The position numbers were made by a program, and so were the translations under genes. Below the pieces are notes generated by a model. The model had not been told where the DNA came from. It ran no database searches and worked only from the letters and a program-made list of their open reading frames with translations. Shown in pieces: positions 56,573-64,000 of a DNA stretch of 64,000 nucleotides (positions within the stretch are counted from its first letter, which is position 1; every line of letters begins with the position of its first letter). The DNA is from Brucella anthropi ATCC 49188 (GTDB lineage Bacteria > Pseudomonadota > Alphaproteobacteria > Rhizobiales > Rhizobiaceae): positions 2,652,001 through 2,716,000 of the forward strand of contig NC_009667.1 in assembly GCF_000017405.1 (NCBI RefSeq), in the 5' to 3' direction.

Positions 56573-57445
56573 ATGAATTATCGTCACGCCTATCACGCCG
56601 GAAATTTTGCGGATGTCGTCAAGCACGTCATCCTGACGCGCCTCGTCGAGTATCTGAAACGCAAGGATCAAGCCTTTCGCGTCATCGACACCCATGCAGG
56701 CATTGGCCTCTACGACCTGAAGGGTATCGAAGCAGGCAAAACCGGCGAGTGGACGGGCGGTATCGACCGCATCATGGACGCGGTGAAGAAAGGGCAGATC
56801 GAGCAGCCCGCGCTTGAACTTCTGGAGCCCTATCTCGCCGCTGTCCGTGCGGTCAACAACGGTGAAAAGCTTCGCCATTATCCGGGTTCGCCGCTTGTCG
56901 TCCGGCATTTGCTGCGCAAGCAGGATCGCCTGTCCGCACTGGAACTGCATCCGCAGGACTCCACCAAGCTGGCGAAACTTTTTGACGGTGATTATCAGGT
57001 CCGCGTGACGGAGCTCGACGGCTGGCTTGCGCTGGGCGCCCACCTTCCGCCCAAAGAAAAACGCGGCATGGTTCTGGTCGACCCGCCTTTTGAAAAGGAT
57101 GGCGAATTCGATCGTCTGGTCGACGGTCTGGCCAAGGCCTACAAGCGCTTCGGCGGCGGCATCTATGCACTGTGGTATCCGGTGAAAGATCGCAAGGACA
57201 CAGAACAGTTCACCCGGCAGCTGCGGGAAACCGGCATTCCAAAGATCATGCAGATTGAGCTTGCGATTCGTGCACCGTCCGCTGAACCACGCCTGGATGG
57301 CACCGGCATGATTGTCGTTAATCCGCCCTATACACTCGAAAGTGAGATGCAAACCCTGCTTCCCTGCCTTACCAAGCTTCTAGCCGAGGAAAAAGGGAGC
57401 AATTTCAGCATCAAGTGGGTGCGCAGCGAGACGGATCGCACTTGA
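56573..57445 (+). CDS. rlmJ: 23S rRNA m6A2030 methyltransferase
   Basis: Methylates adenine 2030 of 23S rRNA using SAM. The 290-aa protein has the family start MNYRHAYHAGNFADVVKHVI, the SAM-site VIDTHAGIGLYDL, and the catalytic motif MVLVDPPFEKDGEFDRLVDG (DPPF). The reading from 56537 is a small extension without support. Confidence 0.93.
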   Translation: MNYRHAYHAGNFADVVKHVILTRLVEYLKRKDQAFRVIDTHAGIGLYDLKGIEAGKTGEWTGGIDRIMDAVKKGQIEQPALELLEPYLAAVRAVNNGEKLRHYPGSPLVVRHLLRKQDRLSALELHPQDSTKLAKLFDGDYQVRVTELDGWLALGAHLPPKEKRGMVLVDPPFEKDGEFDRLVDGLAKAYKRFGGGIYALWYPVKDRKDTEQFTRQLRETGIPKIMQIELAIRAPSAEPRLDGTGMIVVNPPYTLESEMQTLLPCLTKLLAEEKGSNFSIKWVRSETDRT

Positions 57446-57539
57446 CCCGCGCGAATTGCTGACAGAAACTGCGCCTCAACGCTTCGGCTATCACAGATTA
57501 GAGCGGGTGCGAGCTCGCAATTTGGGACAGGACAGAGAT

Positions 57540-58007
57540 ATGCAACGAACCCTGGAACGTATCGGACAGTATTCACGCGCAGCCCTGTTTGCTGCGTCTG
57601 TCCTTCCCCTGACGCTTGTGTCTCTGCCGGCCAGTGCCGCAGACTATCTCACTCCTGCTCCAGCAGGCGTTGCCGATGCAGGCGCTTGCAGCCAGCAGAG
57701 CGTTTTGCGCTCGGTGGTTTCCGATTTTGGCTATCAGGTACGTCATGTCCCGAACCTGCCGCAGGTCGGTATTTCGGCGATGAGCGATGTTCAGCTGACA
57801 CGCTATGAGCCGAAGACCAATCCGGCCCAGATCGAACGTACCTATTGCAAGGCAACCGCCGTTCTGACCGACGGTCAGTACCGTTCGGTCTGGTATATGG
57901 TCGAAGAAGGTCAGGGCTTTGCCTCGATGGGCCGCAACGTCGAATTCTGCGTCGATGGTTTCGACCGCTGGTATGTGTACGACGCGAGCTGCCGCGTTCT
58001 TCGCTAG
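57540..58007 (+). CDS. Exported protein, 155 aa, of a Rhizobiales-type small-protein group
   Basis: A secreted protein with signal cleavage after PASAA, then DYLTPAPAGVADAGACSQQS, RSVVSDFGYQVRHVPNLPQV and a Cys/Trp-containing end (VEFCVDGFDRWYVYDASCRVLR). Three or four Cys suggest disulfides in the periplasm. I recall similar annotated hypothetical proteins in Brucella but know no function. Its stop codon TAG belongs to the first of the CTAG palindromes that follow. Confidence 0.75.
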   Translation: MQRTLERIGQYSRAALFAASVLPLTLVSLPASAADYLTPAPAGVADAGACSQQSVLRSVVSDFGYQVRHVPNLPQVGISAMSDVQLTRYEPKTNPAQIERTYCKATAVLTDGQYRSVWYMVEEGQGFASMGRNVEFCVDGFDRWYVYDASCRVLR

Positions 58008-58078
58008 TGGTCTGATTCCGACATTTGCATCCCTCGGATATGAGCACTGAGCAAATGTCGGAATCAAAAGACCACTAG
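58004..58078. repeat. CTAG-ended palindrome 1 (75 bp)
   Basis: Left arm CTAGTGGTCTGATTCCGACA ... pairs with right arm ending GACCACTAG, with a three-base AAA bulge. The arm core GCAAATGTCGGAATC is perfectly complementary. It overlaps the stop codon of the upstream gene by CTAG at 58004-58007. Confidence 0.75.
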
Positions 58079-58091
58079 TAACTTTATGAAT

Positions 58092-58169
58092 CTAGTGGAT
58101 TTTTCGAATTTGACGTTTGAAACGAGATTTATATCGGACGGGTATCAAACGTCAAATTCAATCCACTAG
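58092..58169. repeat. CTAG-ended palindrome 2 (78 bp)
   Basis: Starts CTAGTGGATTTTTCGAATTT and ends CAATCCACTAG; inner TTTGACGTTTGA pairs with TCAAACGTCAAA across 24 bases. It shares only the CTAGTGG / CCACTAG ends with palindrome 1. Confidence 0.7.
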
Positions 58170-58311
58170 TGTCTGCTCCAAAAGTCGCCATGCCGGTCTG
58201 CAAATGGCAATTTGTCTGCGTTCCGGTGCTCACGTACCTTTAAGTACGCTCCGCTCCGGTACTCGAAAATCACCATTTTCGCCTCGGCCTGTCGCTTTTT
58301 GATTCAGACAC
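58169..58311. repeat. Imperfect palindrome 3 (about 143 bp)
   Basis: Bounded by GTGTCTG and CAGACAC. The centre TCACGTACCTTTAAGTACGC has arms CGGTGCTCACGTAC / GTACGCTCCGCTCCGG that are close to complementary; the flanks pair imperfectly. Immediately follows palindrome 2 with one base overlapping. Confidence 0.55.
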
Positions 58312-58344
58312 TGAAGCCTTGAGCAACGATTGAGTGGAGGGCAT

Positions 58345-59022
58345 ATGCTGCGGAATTTTGGTGCAGCTGCGTTTACGTTGCTCGCAGCGGCAGTTGCGAG
58401 TGTTTTGGCAGTCGCACCAAGCCATGCTGATGACGTTGCGGGCGAGTTCGACTTCTACGTCCTCGCCCTCTCCTGGTCGCCGAGCTATTGTGCCTCCGAA
58501 GGCCCCCGCGCCAACAAGCAGCAATGTGGAACCAACCGTCCTTTCGGTTTCGTGGTGCACGGTCTCTGGCCACAGAACGAATGGGGCTATCCGGCGAACT
58601 GCCAGTTCGACAATGCCCGCAGTCGGGGCAGCTATGTGCCTCGTCCAATCATTTCCCGCCTGTCGGATATCATGCCTTCTGCCGGTCTTGTCGCTTATCA
58701 ATGGCGCAAACACGGCAGTTGTTCGGGCCTGTCGCAGGACGAATATTTCTCAACGCTGCGTAACGCTTTCGATCAGGTCAACATTCCGCCCAGCCTGCGC
58801 AATCTGGCGAGTGGCCGGCGTGTTGATCCCCTTCTCGTCGAAAAAGCCTTTATCGCAGCCAATCCCGGCATGAAGCCGGACGGAATTTCGATAAGCTGCA
58901 AGCGGAACTATCTTCAGGAAGTTCGCATCTGCATGACAAAAGACCTGCAATACCGCGCTTGCGGTCAGGTCGATGCCAATGCTTGCCGAAGCCGTTCCGT
59001 CATGATGCCCGCCACGCAATAA
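58345..59022 (+). CDS. Periplasmic ribonuclease T2
   Basis: A 225-aa RNase T2 with signal cleavage after PSHA. The two conserved active-site segments are present: FGFVVHGLWPQNEWGYP (CAS I) and AYQWRKHGSCSGLSQDEYF (CAS II). Cys pairs support disulfides (SYCASEGP, QCGTNRP). The enzyme cuts single-stranded RNA in the periplasm, probably for nutrient use. ATG 58345 follows GTGGAGGG. Confidence 0.92.
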   Translation: MLRNFGAAAFTLLAAAVASVLAVAPSHADDVAGEFDFYVLALSWSPSYCASEGPRANKQQCGTNRPFGFVVHGLWPQNEWGYPANCQFDNARSRGSYVPRPIISRLSDIMPSAGLVAYQWRKHGSCSGLSQDEYFSTLRNAFDQVNIPPSLRNLASGRRVDPLLVEKAFIAANPGMKPDGISISCKRNYLQEVRICMTKDLQYRACGQVDANACRSRSVMMPATQ

Positions 59023-59051
59023 ACTTTACATATCCGGTTTAGGAACGAACG

Positions 59052-59651
59052 ATGACACAGATACTCTATTCGCCTGCTTCGCCCTACAGCGCGAAGGTGC
59101 GCATGGCCGCCCACTATGCTGGCATTCCGTTTGAAAGCGTCGTCGTCAACACCTCGGCGGAACCCGAGAACCTCATCCATGCCAATCCACTCGGAAAAAT
59201 TCCGACGCTGGTGACGGATGATGGCAAATCGGTTTTCGACAGCCGTGCAATCATCCAATATCTGAACCGGGTTTCGGGTAACAAGCTCTTCCCGCGTAAT
59301 GCCGAAAAGCGCACCGATGCAGAGCGCTATGAAGCCATCGCCGACGGTCTCTGCGACGTGCTTCTGGCACATGTCTATGAACGCCGTATGCGTCCCGAAG
59401 AAAAGATTCATCAGCCCTGGCTCGACCTGCAATGGCGCAAGGCTGAACGTGCACTCGATCTTCTGAACGAAGCACCGCCACGTCTGGCGGGCAAGCTGCA
59501 TGGCGGTCATATCGCTGTCGCCGCCACGCTGGGCTATCTGGCGTTGCGCTTCGAGGGCAAATGGGAACGTAACCGTCCCAAGCTCAAGCGCTGGATGAAG
59601 CGCTTTCAGGAAGTGCATCCGGAATTGACGGAACTGCTGCCGCGCGGTTGA
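59052..59651 (+). CDS. Glutathione S-transferase family protein
   Basis: A 199-aa GST. The N-terminal thioredoxin half has LYSPASPYSAKVRMAAHYAG (Ser/Tyr near the glutathione), GKIPTLVTDDG and DSRAIIQYLN; the C-terminal half is helical (LHGGHIAVAATLGYLALRFE). Substrate unknown. It starts 29 bases after the RNase T2 stop and may be co-transcribed. Confidence 0.88.
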   Translation: MTQILYSPASPYSAKVRMAAHYAGIPFESVVVNTSAEPENLIHANPLGKIPTLVTDDGKSVFDSRAIIQYLNRVSGNKLFPRNAEKRTDAERYEAIADGLCDVLLAHVYERRMRPEEKIHQPWLDLQWRKAERALDLLNEAPPRLAGKLHGGHIAVAATLGYLALRFEGKWERNRPKLKRWMKRFQEVHPELTELLPRG

Positions 59652-59668
59652 TCGGTCTGGAAAGAAAA

Positions 59669-59689
59669 AACCCCGGATTTTCCGGGGTT
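59669..59689. terminator. Bidirectional terminator
   Basis: Nine-base arms AACCCCGGA / TCCGGGGTT with a TTT loop and A/T runs at both sides (AAGAAAAAA and TCTTTTTT). Confidence 0.93.
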
Positions 59690-59701
59690 CTTTTTTGCGG
59701 T

Positions 59702-60874
59702 CTATTGCTTCTTGTCGAGCGCCTGCAATATCCGATAGGCAGCCTTTACGCGCTCATCAATCGGATAGTTCCGGTTGGCAAGCAGAACAATTCCGATCTT
59801 CTTCGCAGGAATAAAGGCCGCATAAGCGCCAAAGCCGTTGGTTGAGCCTGTCTTGTTGAGCCACACATCAGCTGACGGTTGGCTAGGTGTATCGAATTTC
59901 TCGATTTTGTGCGACTTCAGCGCCATGTCCGACGAGTTGCCCTCAAGAAGCGTCTTGAGCGCGGTCGGATAGTTGTAGAACTCCCAGCCAAGCCCCTGAT
60001 TGTTCGCATCGACACGGTAGTAACCGGTATGCGTTGCGGCGACGGCTTTCTGGAAATCAGGCTCCAGAGATGAGCTGTCGATGTTCAGTTCGACGAAGCG
60101 GGCAAGATCAAGCGCGGTGGTCTTGATGCCATAGGCTTGTGCATCCAGCGCCCCGCCCGATACCCGGATCGGCTTGTTGGCTTTGGAATAGCCGTAGGCG
60201 TAGTTCTTCATCTGGCTTTCCGGCACATTGATGAAGGTGTTCTTCAGGCCGAATGCAGGCAGAAGCTTTTGCTCCATCAAAACGTCGAACGGCTTGTCCA
60301 TGCTTCGTGCCGCCAGATAGCCGAACAGGCCGATGCTGGGATTCGAATAGCGACGCTGCGTGCCTGCCGGATAGTCCGGCTTCCATTTCTTGAAATATGC
60401 CAGCATCGAACTGTCATCGGAGACAGCATCGGGAAACTGGAGGGGCAATCCGCCCGGCGTGTAGGTCCCAAGATCAAGCATGGTGATCTTGTCGAAGCTG
60501 CTGTCTGCCAGTTCGGGGGCCCATTTGGTCGCGGGATCGGACAGAGTGAACGCGCCTGTCGCCAGCCCGTAGCCGCCGAGCATTGCAGTGAAGGTCTTGC
60601 TGACCGAGCCGATCTCGAAAATCGTGTCTTCGGTGACTTTTTGCCCGCTTTCCTTCGATGCCACACCATAACCGAAGAAGTGGCTCTTGCCGTCGATGGT
60701 TATAGCGACGGCCATGCCGGGGATTTTCTGCTCGGCCATGAGCGGGCGCACCGTTTCATCGACAATACGGCGCAAGTCGCCATCATTCGCCTTGCTCGCA
60801 GCCAGCGCGCCATTATTCGGGATAATAGCGGCAGTGGTGAGGAAACCGATCAAAAGTGTCGTAGATTTTCTCAT
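59702..60874 (-). CDS. blaOCH: Class C beta-lactamase, OCH type
   Basis: AmpC-like serine beta-lactamase, 390 aa, secreted (signal cleaved after GALA). Active site: Ser90-Val-Ser-Lys93 (SVSK), Tyr176-Ser-Asn178 (YSN) and a C-terminal KTG (WLNKTGSTNGFG). From memory it corresponds to the OCH family of Ochrobactrum anthropi and relatives, which is inducible and chromosomal. It is divergent from ampR, with about 190 bases between, which is the classical inducible ampC arrangement. Confidence 0.93.
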   Translation of the reverse strand: MRKSTTLLIGFLTTAAIIPNNGALAASKANDGDLRRIVDETVRPLMAEQKIPGMAVAITIDGKSHFFGYGVASKESGQKVTEDTIFEIGSVSKTFTAMLGGYGLATGAFTLSDPATKWAPELADSSFDKITMLDLGTYTPGGLPLQFPDAVSDDSSMLAYFKKWKPDYPAGTQRRYSNPSIGLFGYLAARSMDKPFDVLMEQKLLPAFGLKNTFINVPESQMKNYAYGYSKANKPIRVSGGALDAQAYGIKTTALDLARFVELNIDSSSLEPDFQKAVAATHTGYYRVDANNQGLGWEFYNYPTALKTLLEGNSSDMALKSHKIEKFDTPSQPSADVWLNKTGSTNGFGAYAAFIPAKKIGIVLLANRNYPIDERVKAAYRILQALDKKQ

Positions 60875-61067
60875 GACAGATAAATAAACCTCATGATTAT
60901 GCGTTCCGCTGCATCTTTCTCAAGACATAGCCGGTATTGCGCGGTCCATTACATTGAAGCCCGCTTTGCGGGATATAAGCCTTTCAGGCCCAGCTTATAT
61001 ACGATGCTTGCACTGGCGCGACAAACGACGTTATCTAGCACTTGGCATTAGAAAAATTGGGGGCAAC
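60875..61067. promoter_or_regulatory. blaOCH-ampR divergent control region
   Basis: 193 bases between the two start codons. AmpR should bind a T-N11-A type site here and repress or activate blaOCH depending on cell-wall muropeptides. Two stretches, CGCTTTGCGGGATATAAGC and GCTTATATACGATGCTTGC, form partially repeated GCTTATA-like half-sites (60964-61017), a candidate, not proven. Confidence 0.5.
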
Positions 61068-61943
61068 ATGGTTCGACCGCATCTCCCGCTCAATTCCCTG
61101 CGCGCCTTCGAGGCATCGGCGCGCCATCTGAGCTTTACGAAGGCCGCGATTGAACTTTGCGTCACGCAGGCAGCTGTCAGCCATCAGGTCAAGAGCCTCG
61201 AAACCCGTCTGAACGTGACATTGTTCGAGCGCCTGCCCCGCGGGCTGATGCTGACGAGCGAAGGAGAAACGCTGCTTCCCACATTAAAGGACGCATTCGA
61301 CAGGATTGCCGGAACGCTAGAACGTTTCGAAGCGGGGCATTATCGGGAAATCTTGCGTGTGGGTGCTGTCGGCACCTTGGCCGTCGGATGGCTACTGCCA
61401 CGTTTGCGCGATTTTCAGAATCGCTACCCGTTCATCGACCTGCGGCTTTCGACCAACAACAACCGGGTGGACATTGCGGCGGAGGGACTGGATTACGCGA
61501 TCCGTTTCGGGAGCGGCGCCTGGCACGGCATCGACGCAACCCGATTACTGGAAGCGCCCCTGTCGCCACTTTGCATCCCGGAACTGGCGCGCGAATTGCG
61601 AACACCGGCCGATCTCGCACGACATACTTTGCTGCGCTCCTATCGTGCCGATGAATGGACACAATGGTTTCAGGCAGCAGGCGTCACGGGCGACATGCCC
61701 CTGCCGCGAAGCATCATGTTCGATTCGTCGCTCGCGATGATGGAAGCCGCCATGCAGGGAGCGGGTATTGCGCTTGCCCCGCCACTGATGTTTTCCCGGC
61801 AATTGCTGTCGGAAACCATTGTCCAGCCGTTCGAGACGACGGTGACGATGGGCAGCTACTGGCTGACAAGGCTACAGTCGCGGACGGAAACGCAAGCGAT
61901 GGCCGCATTTCGCGACTGGCTGACAGATGCCGCGAACAACTGA
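61068..61943 (+). CDS. ampR: LysR-family regulator AmpR
   Basis: A 291-aa LysR protein. The HTH reads LNSLRAFEASARHLSFTKAA, ELCVTQAAVSHQVKSLETRL; effector domain with VGAVGTLAVGWLLPRLRDFQ and AGIALAPPLMFS. Its position divergent from blaOCH, the MVRPHLPLNSLRAFEASARH beginning and overall match fit AmpR, which senses anhydro-muropeptides and UDP-MurNAc-pentapeptide. The reading from 60954 is an extension without a start signal. Confidence 0.93.
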   Translation: MVRPHLPLNSLRAFEASARHLSFTKAAIELCVTQAAVSHQVKSLETRLNVTLFERLPRGLMLTSEGETLLPTLKDAFDRIAGTLERFEAGHYREILRVGAVGTLAVGWLLPRLRDFQNRYPFIDLRLSTNNNRVDIAAEGLDYAIRFGSGAWHGIDATRLLEAPLSPLCIPELARELRTPADLARHTLLRSYRADEWTQWFQAAGVTGDMPLPRSIMFDSSLAMMEAAMQGAGIALAPPLMFSRQLLSETIVQPFETTVTMGSYWLTRLQSRTETQAMAAFRDWLTDAANN

Positions 61944-61960
61944 GCTAAACAGCGCAACAA

Positions 61961-61988
61961 AAAACCGGGCAGTTGCCTGCCCGGTTTT
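61961..61988. terminator. Bidirectional terminator
   Basis: Perfect 11-bp arms AAAACCGGGCA / TGCCCGGTTTT, loop of six bases, between ampR and the end of omp25. Confidence 0.92.
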
Positions 61989-62009
61989 CCGTGTTCAATT
62001 ATCAGATAA

Positions 62010-62651
62010 TTAGAACTTGTAGCCAACGCCGACGCGGATGTCGTGGGTGTCGAGCTTGTTACGAACCGATTCGTTGCCGAGGTCGTAGGTCTTGTTACCG
62101 AACTGGGTGTAGCGGTATTCAACGCGGCCCAGGATGTTGTCCGTGAGCTTAGCTTCCAGACCGGCACCAGCAGTCCAACCAACGCGGAACTTGCTTTCGT
62201 CGTCAAAGCCGTTGTCGAGCTTGACCTGCGAACCGGCAACACCAGCCGTGATGTACGGCATAACCGGGTTCAGGTCGTAGCCGAGACGTGCACGCAGCGA
62301 GCCTTCGAAGCCCTGCTTAACTTCCAGACCATCCTTGGTCTTCTTGGCCCAGGAGTAGCCGGCGTCGCCTTCAACACCGTATACGAACTGGTCCTGCTGG
62401 AAGTTCCAGCCAGCGTAAGCGCCAGCCTTCATATCGTCAGGCTTAACGGTGCCTACGGTGTCGGTCTTGGCCTTGTTCCAGCCGTAGCCGAGGTACAGAC
62501 CGGTGTAGCCACCAGCCCAGCTGTACTGCGGAGCCATTTCGACCGGAGCCGGAACAGGAGGCTGTTCCTGAATGGCATCAGCAGCGAAAGCAGTCGCAGA
62601 GAACGGCAGCAGCGCAGCCGAGGCGATTACGAGAGACTTAAGAGTGCGCAT
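62010..62651 (-). CDS. omp25: Outer-membrane protein Omp25
   Basis: The 213-aa protein matches Brucella Omp25 over its whole length as far as I recall it: [20 protein letters not shown] signal, then [40 protein letters not shown], and the C-terminal [10 protein letters not shown] ending in the Phe that outer-membrane barrels need. Omp25/Omp31 are eight-stranded barrels linked to virulence and outer-membrane integrity in Brucella. Start ATG 62651 has AAGGAG six bases upstream; the reading to 62747 is unsupported. Confidence 0.96.
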   Translation of the reverse strand: MRTLKSLVIASAALLPFSATAFAADAIQEQPPVPAPVEMAPQYSWAGGYTGLYLGYGWNKAKTDTVGTVKPDDMKAGAYAGWNFQQDQFVYGVEGDAGYSWAKKTKDGLEVKQGFEGSLRARLGYDLNPVMPYITAGVAGSQVKLDNGFDDESKFRVGWTAGAGLEAKLTDNILGRVEYRYTQFGNKTYDLGNESVRNKLDTHDIRVGVGYKF

Positions 62652-63029
62652 AGCATTCTCCTTACACAAATTACCTTTAGCGCGGTCCCTTATCGGGCGG
62701 GCGATGTTGGGAGCAAATCGTCCATGCCGCGCTGACAGGATCGACATATCGGCGGTAATTGCGGCACGAAATGCCCGCTTCTGTGGAGAGAACCTGACGA
62801 GAACATGGCAAAAATACGATGTTGCATTATCGCAACGCCGAATTCAGCCACCTATATAGTGGGATAACGTCGATTGCAGTGACGGCAACGCGCGGCGAAG
62901 TGACACGAAGCCGCTGAAATCTCTACAAATTTGTCAGTTGTGAACATTGCAGGCGCTGTTTTTAGCTGCAATCTTCCGACCGAAATGGCATGAAATCGAT
63001 TGAAGAATCTCGATAAGAAAGTGTTTACC

Positions 63030-63815
63030 GTGTTGAACGATCAAGAGCCTCGCCTGCTTGCTAAATGCCCGGTTCTGGTCACCGGCGGCGCACGGCGCAT
63101 TGGGAAGGCAATTGTCGAAGACCTTGCCGCCCATGGCTTCCCGGTCGCCATACACTATAATCACTCCATCGATGAAGGCGCCGCCCTTGCAGCGTCCATA
63201 AATGAACAAGGCGGCAAAGCCTGTGTCGTGCGCGCGGACCTTTCGTCCGAATCCGATATTCGCAATCTTGTGCAAGATGCGTCGCGCCAGATCGGGCCGA
63301 TCCAGCTCCTCGTCAATAATGCATCGCTCTTTGAAGATGACCGCATCGGCCAACTGGACATGACGCTGTGGGACAAGCACTTTGCCATCCACCTCAAGGC
63401 GCCTGTCCTGCTGGCTGAAGAAATGGCAAAAGCCCTGCCCGATGGTGAAGAAGCGCTTGTCGTCAATGTCATCGACCAGCGCGTCTGGAAGCTCAATCCG
63501 AACTTCTTTTCCTACACGCTTTCAAAGACGGCCCTCTGGAACGCCACCCGAACGATGGCACAAGCGCTTGCTCCGCAGATTCGGGTCAATGCAATCGCAC
63601 CTGGTCCAACATTGCCGAGCGAACGGCAGAAGCCAGGCGATTTCGAACGGCAGGTCGAGAAACTTCTTTTGCAGCGTGCGCCGGAATTGTCGGAATTTGG
63701 GCGTACTGTTCGCTATTTCTGGGAAAGCCGCTCAGTCACCGGCCAGATGATCGCACTTGATGGCGGACAGCATCTGGCATGGGAAACCCCGGATATTGCA
63801 GGAATCACCGAATGA
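63030..63815 (+). CDS. SDR oxidoreductase, pteridine-reductase/FolM-like
   Basis: A short-chain dehydrogenase of about 261 aa. Its nucleotide motif TGGARRIG fits TG-x3-R-x-G, which is specific for pteridine reductases (PTR1) and FolM; the usual catalytic Ser is replaced by Asp in NVIDQ, as in PTR1; the Tyr-Lys pair is in SYTLSKTALW. So reduction of a pterin or dihydrofolate/monapterin is more likely than a general SDR role. Start is uncertain: GTG 63030 is taken, with GTG 63021 or TTG 63000 possible. It overlaps the next gene by ATGA. Confidence 0.75.
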   Translation: MLNDQEPRLLAKCPVLVTGGARRIGKAIVEDLAAHGFPVAIHYNHSIDEGAALAASINEQGGKACVVRADLSSESDIRNLVQDASRQIGPIQLLVNNASLFEDDRIGQLDMTLWDKHFAIHLKAPVLLAEEMAKALPDGEEALVVNVIDQRVWKLNPNFFSYTLSKTALWNATRTMAQALAPQIRVNAIAPGPTLPSERQKPGDFERQVEKLLLQRAPELSEFGRTVRYFWESRSVTGQMIALDGGQHLAWETPDIAGITE

Positions 63816-64000
63816 CCGGAAACCGCAAGAACAATGAGGATGCCGTTGCAAACCTGCCGTCAGATGACGAGCAGGATGTGGCCGGTATAATCATTGGTGA
63901 TGCGGAAACCGACGATGATGACGAGACGGACGATATAGTCGACGTCCCTGCCTCGCCGTCCGCTGCCGATTCCATTCAATGGGATTCTTCGGATGGCCTG
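63812..64000 (+). CDS. uvrC: Probable UvrC, N-terminal part (truncated by window)
   Basis: ATG 63812 overlaps the SDR stop. The first 63 residues are an acidic low-complexity tail (DDDDETDDIVDVPASPSAAD) followed by SIQWDSSDGL. Rhizobiales UvrC proteins have such an acidic N-terminal tail before the GIY-YIG domain, and the SDR-uvrC order is common in this group. The catalytic domains are outside the window, so the call rests on position and tail style. Confidence 0.6.
   Translation, partial: MTGNRKNNEDAVANLPSDDEQDVAGIIIGDAETDDDDETDDIVDVPASPSAADSIQWDSSDGL

Noticed and set aside
58004..58311. CRISPR-like repeats
   Set aside because: The repeats are palindromes with different interiors and no regular repeat-spacer pattern; no cas genes are nearby.

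Overview
The window is chromosomal DNA of an alphaproteobacterium of the order Hyphomicrobiales, family Brucellaceae, most likely Brucella (formerly Ochrobactrum) anthropi, B. intermedia or a close relative. Three things point there: an Omp25 gene of 213 codons that closely matches the Brucella protein as I recall it, a class C beta-lactamase of the OCH type beside a divergent AmpR, and gene orders that are typical of Rhizobiales (glyA-nrdR-ribD-ribE-ribH-nusB, ppk-ppx, aapJQMP near metC, purM-purN). Base composition is moderately GC-rich and codon use is even across most of the window. No phage, insertion sequence, CRISPR array or rRNA was seen.

Layout. 1-8.4 kb: the 5' part of an H+-pyrophosphatase, the riboflavin/nusB cluster, glyA, a Tat-exported L,D-transpeptidase and its MarR-type regulator LdtR. 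8.7-25.4 kb: mostly core genes: DUF411 protein, 3-hydroxyisobutyryl-CoA hydrolase, hemB, RDD protein, Bpt leucyltransferase, parC, a large periplasmic protein of unknown role, aspS, rnd, ppx-ppk and a zinc-finger protein. 25.4-30.3 kb: small accessory genes: FAD monooxygenase, three VOC-fold proteins, an HxlR regulator, an SRPBCC-ArsR pair and a GNAT acetyltransferase. 30.3-37.5 kb: the aapJQMP general L-amino-acid ABC importer, a PAP2 phosphatase and metC. 37.5-47.6 kb: a long AI-2E family protein, a glutamate-receptor-like channel protein, several small secreted or membrane proteins, a DMT exporter with a LysR regulator, tRNA-Arg and tRNA-Pro, and an SH3 protein. 47.7-52.6 kb: an epimerase-like protein, an HdaA-like DnaA regulator, a second AI-2E protein and purM-purN. 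52.7-64 kb: DUF992 protein, molybdopterin oxidoreductase, a DMT transporter, rlmJ, RNase T2, a GST, blaOCH/ampR, omp25, a pteridine-reductase-like SDR and the start of a probable uvrC.

The genes group into functional sets: flavin and one-carbon metabolism (ribDEH, glyA, nrdR, the FolM/PTR1-like SDR), phosphate and pyrophosphate (hppA, ppk, ppx), cell envelope (L,D-transpeptidase with LdtR, Omp25, small lipoprotein and SH3 proteins, AmpC beta-lactamase with AmpR), replication and topology (parC, HdaA) and amino-acid uptake (aap).

The most unusual items are the channel-like glutamate receptor homologue at 39.6 kb; palindromic repeats whose terminal TAG or CTAG supplies stop codons of neighbouring genes (47.6 and 58.0 kb); a four-copy dispersed repeat of about 58 bp; a 24-bp perfect hairpin at 53.3 kb; and two helically phased palindromes before the SRPBCC-ArsR pair.
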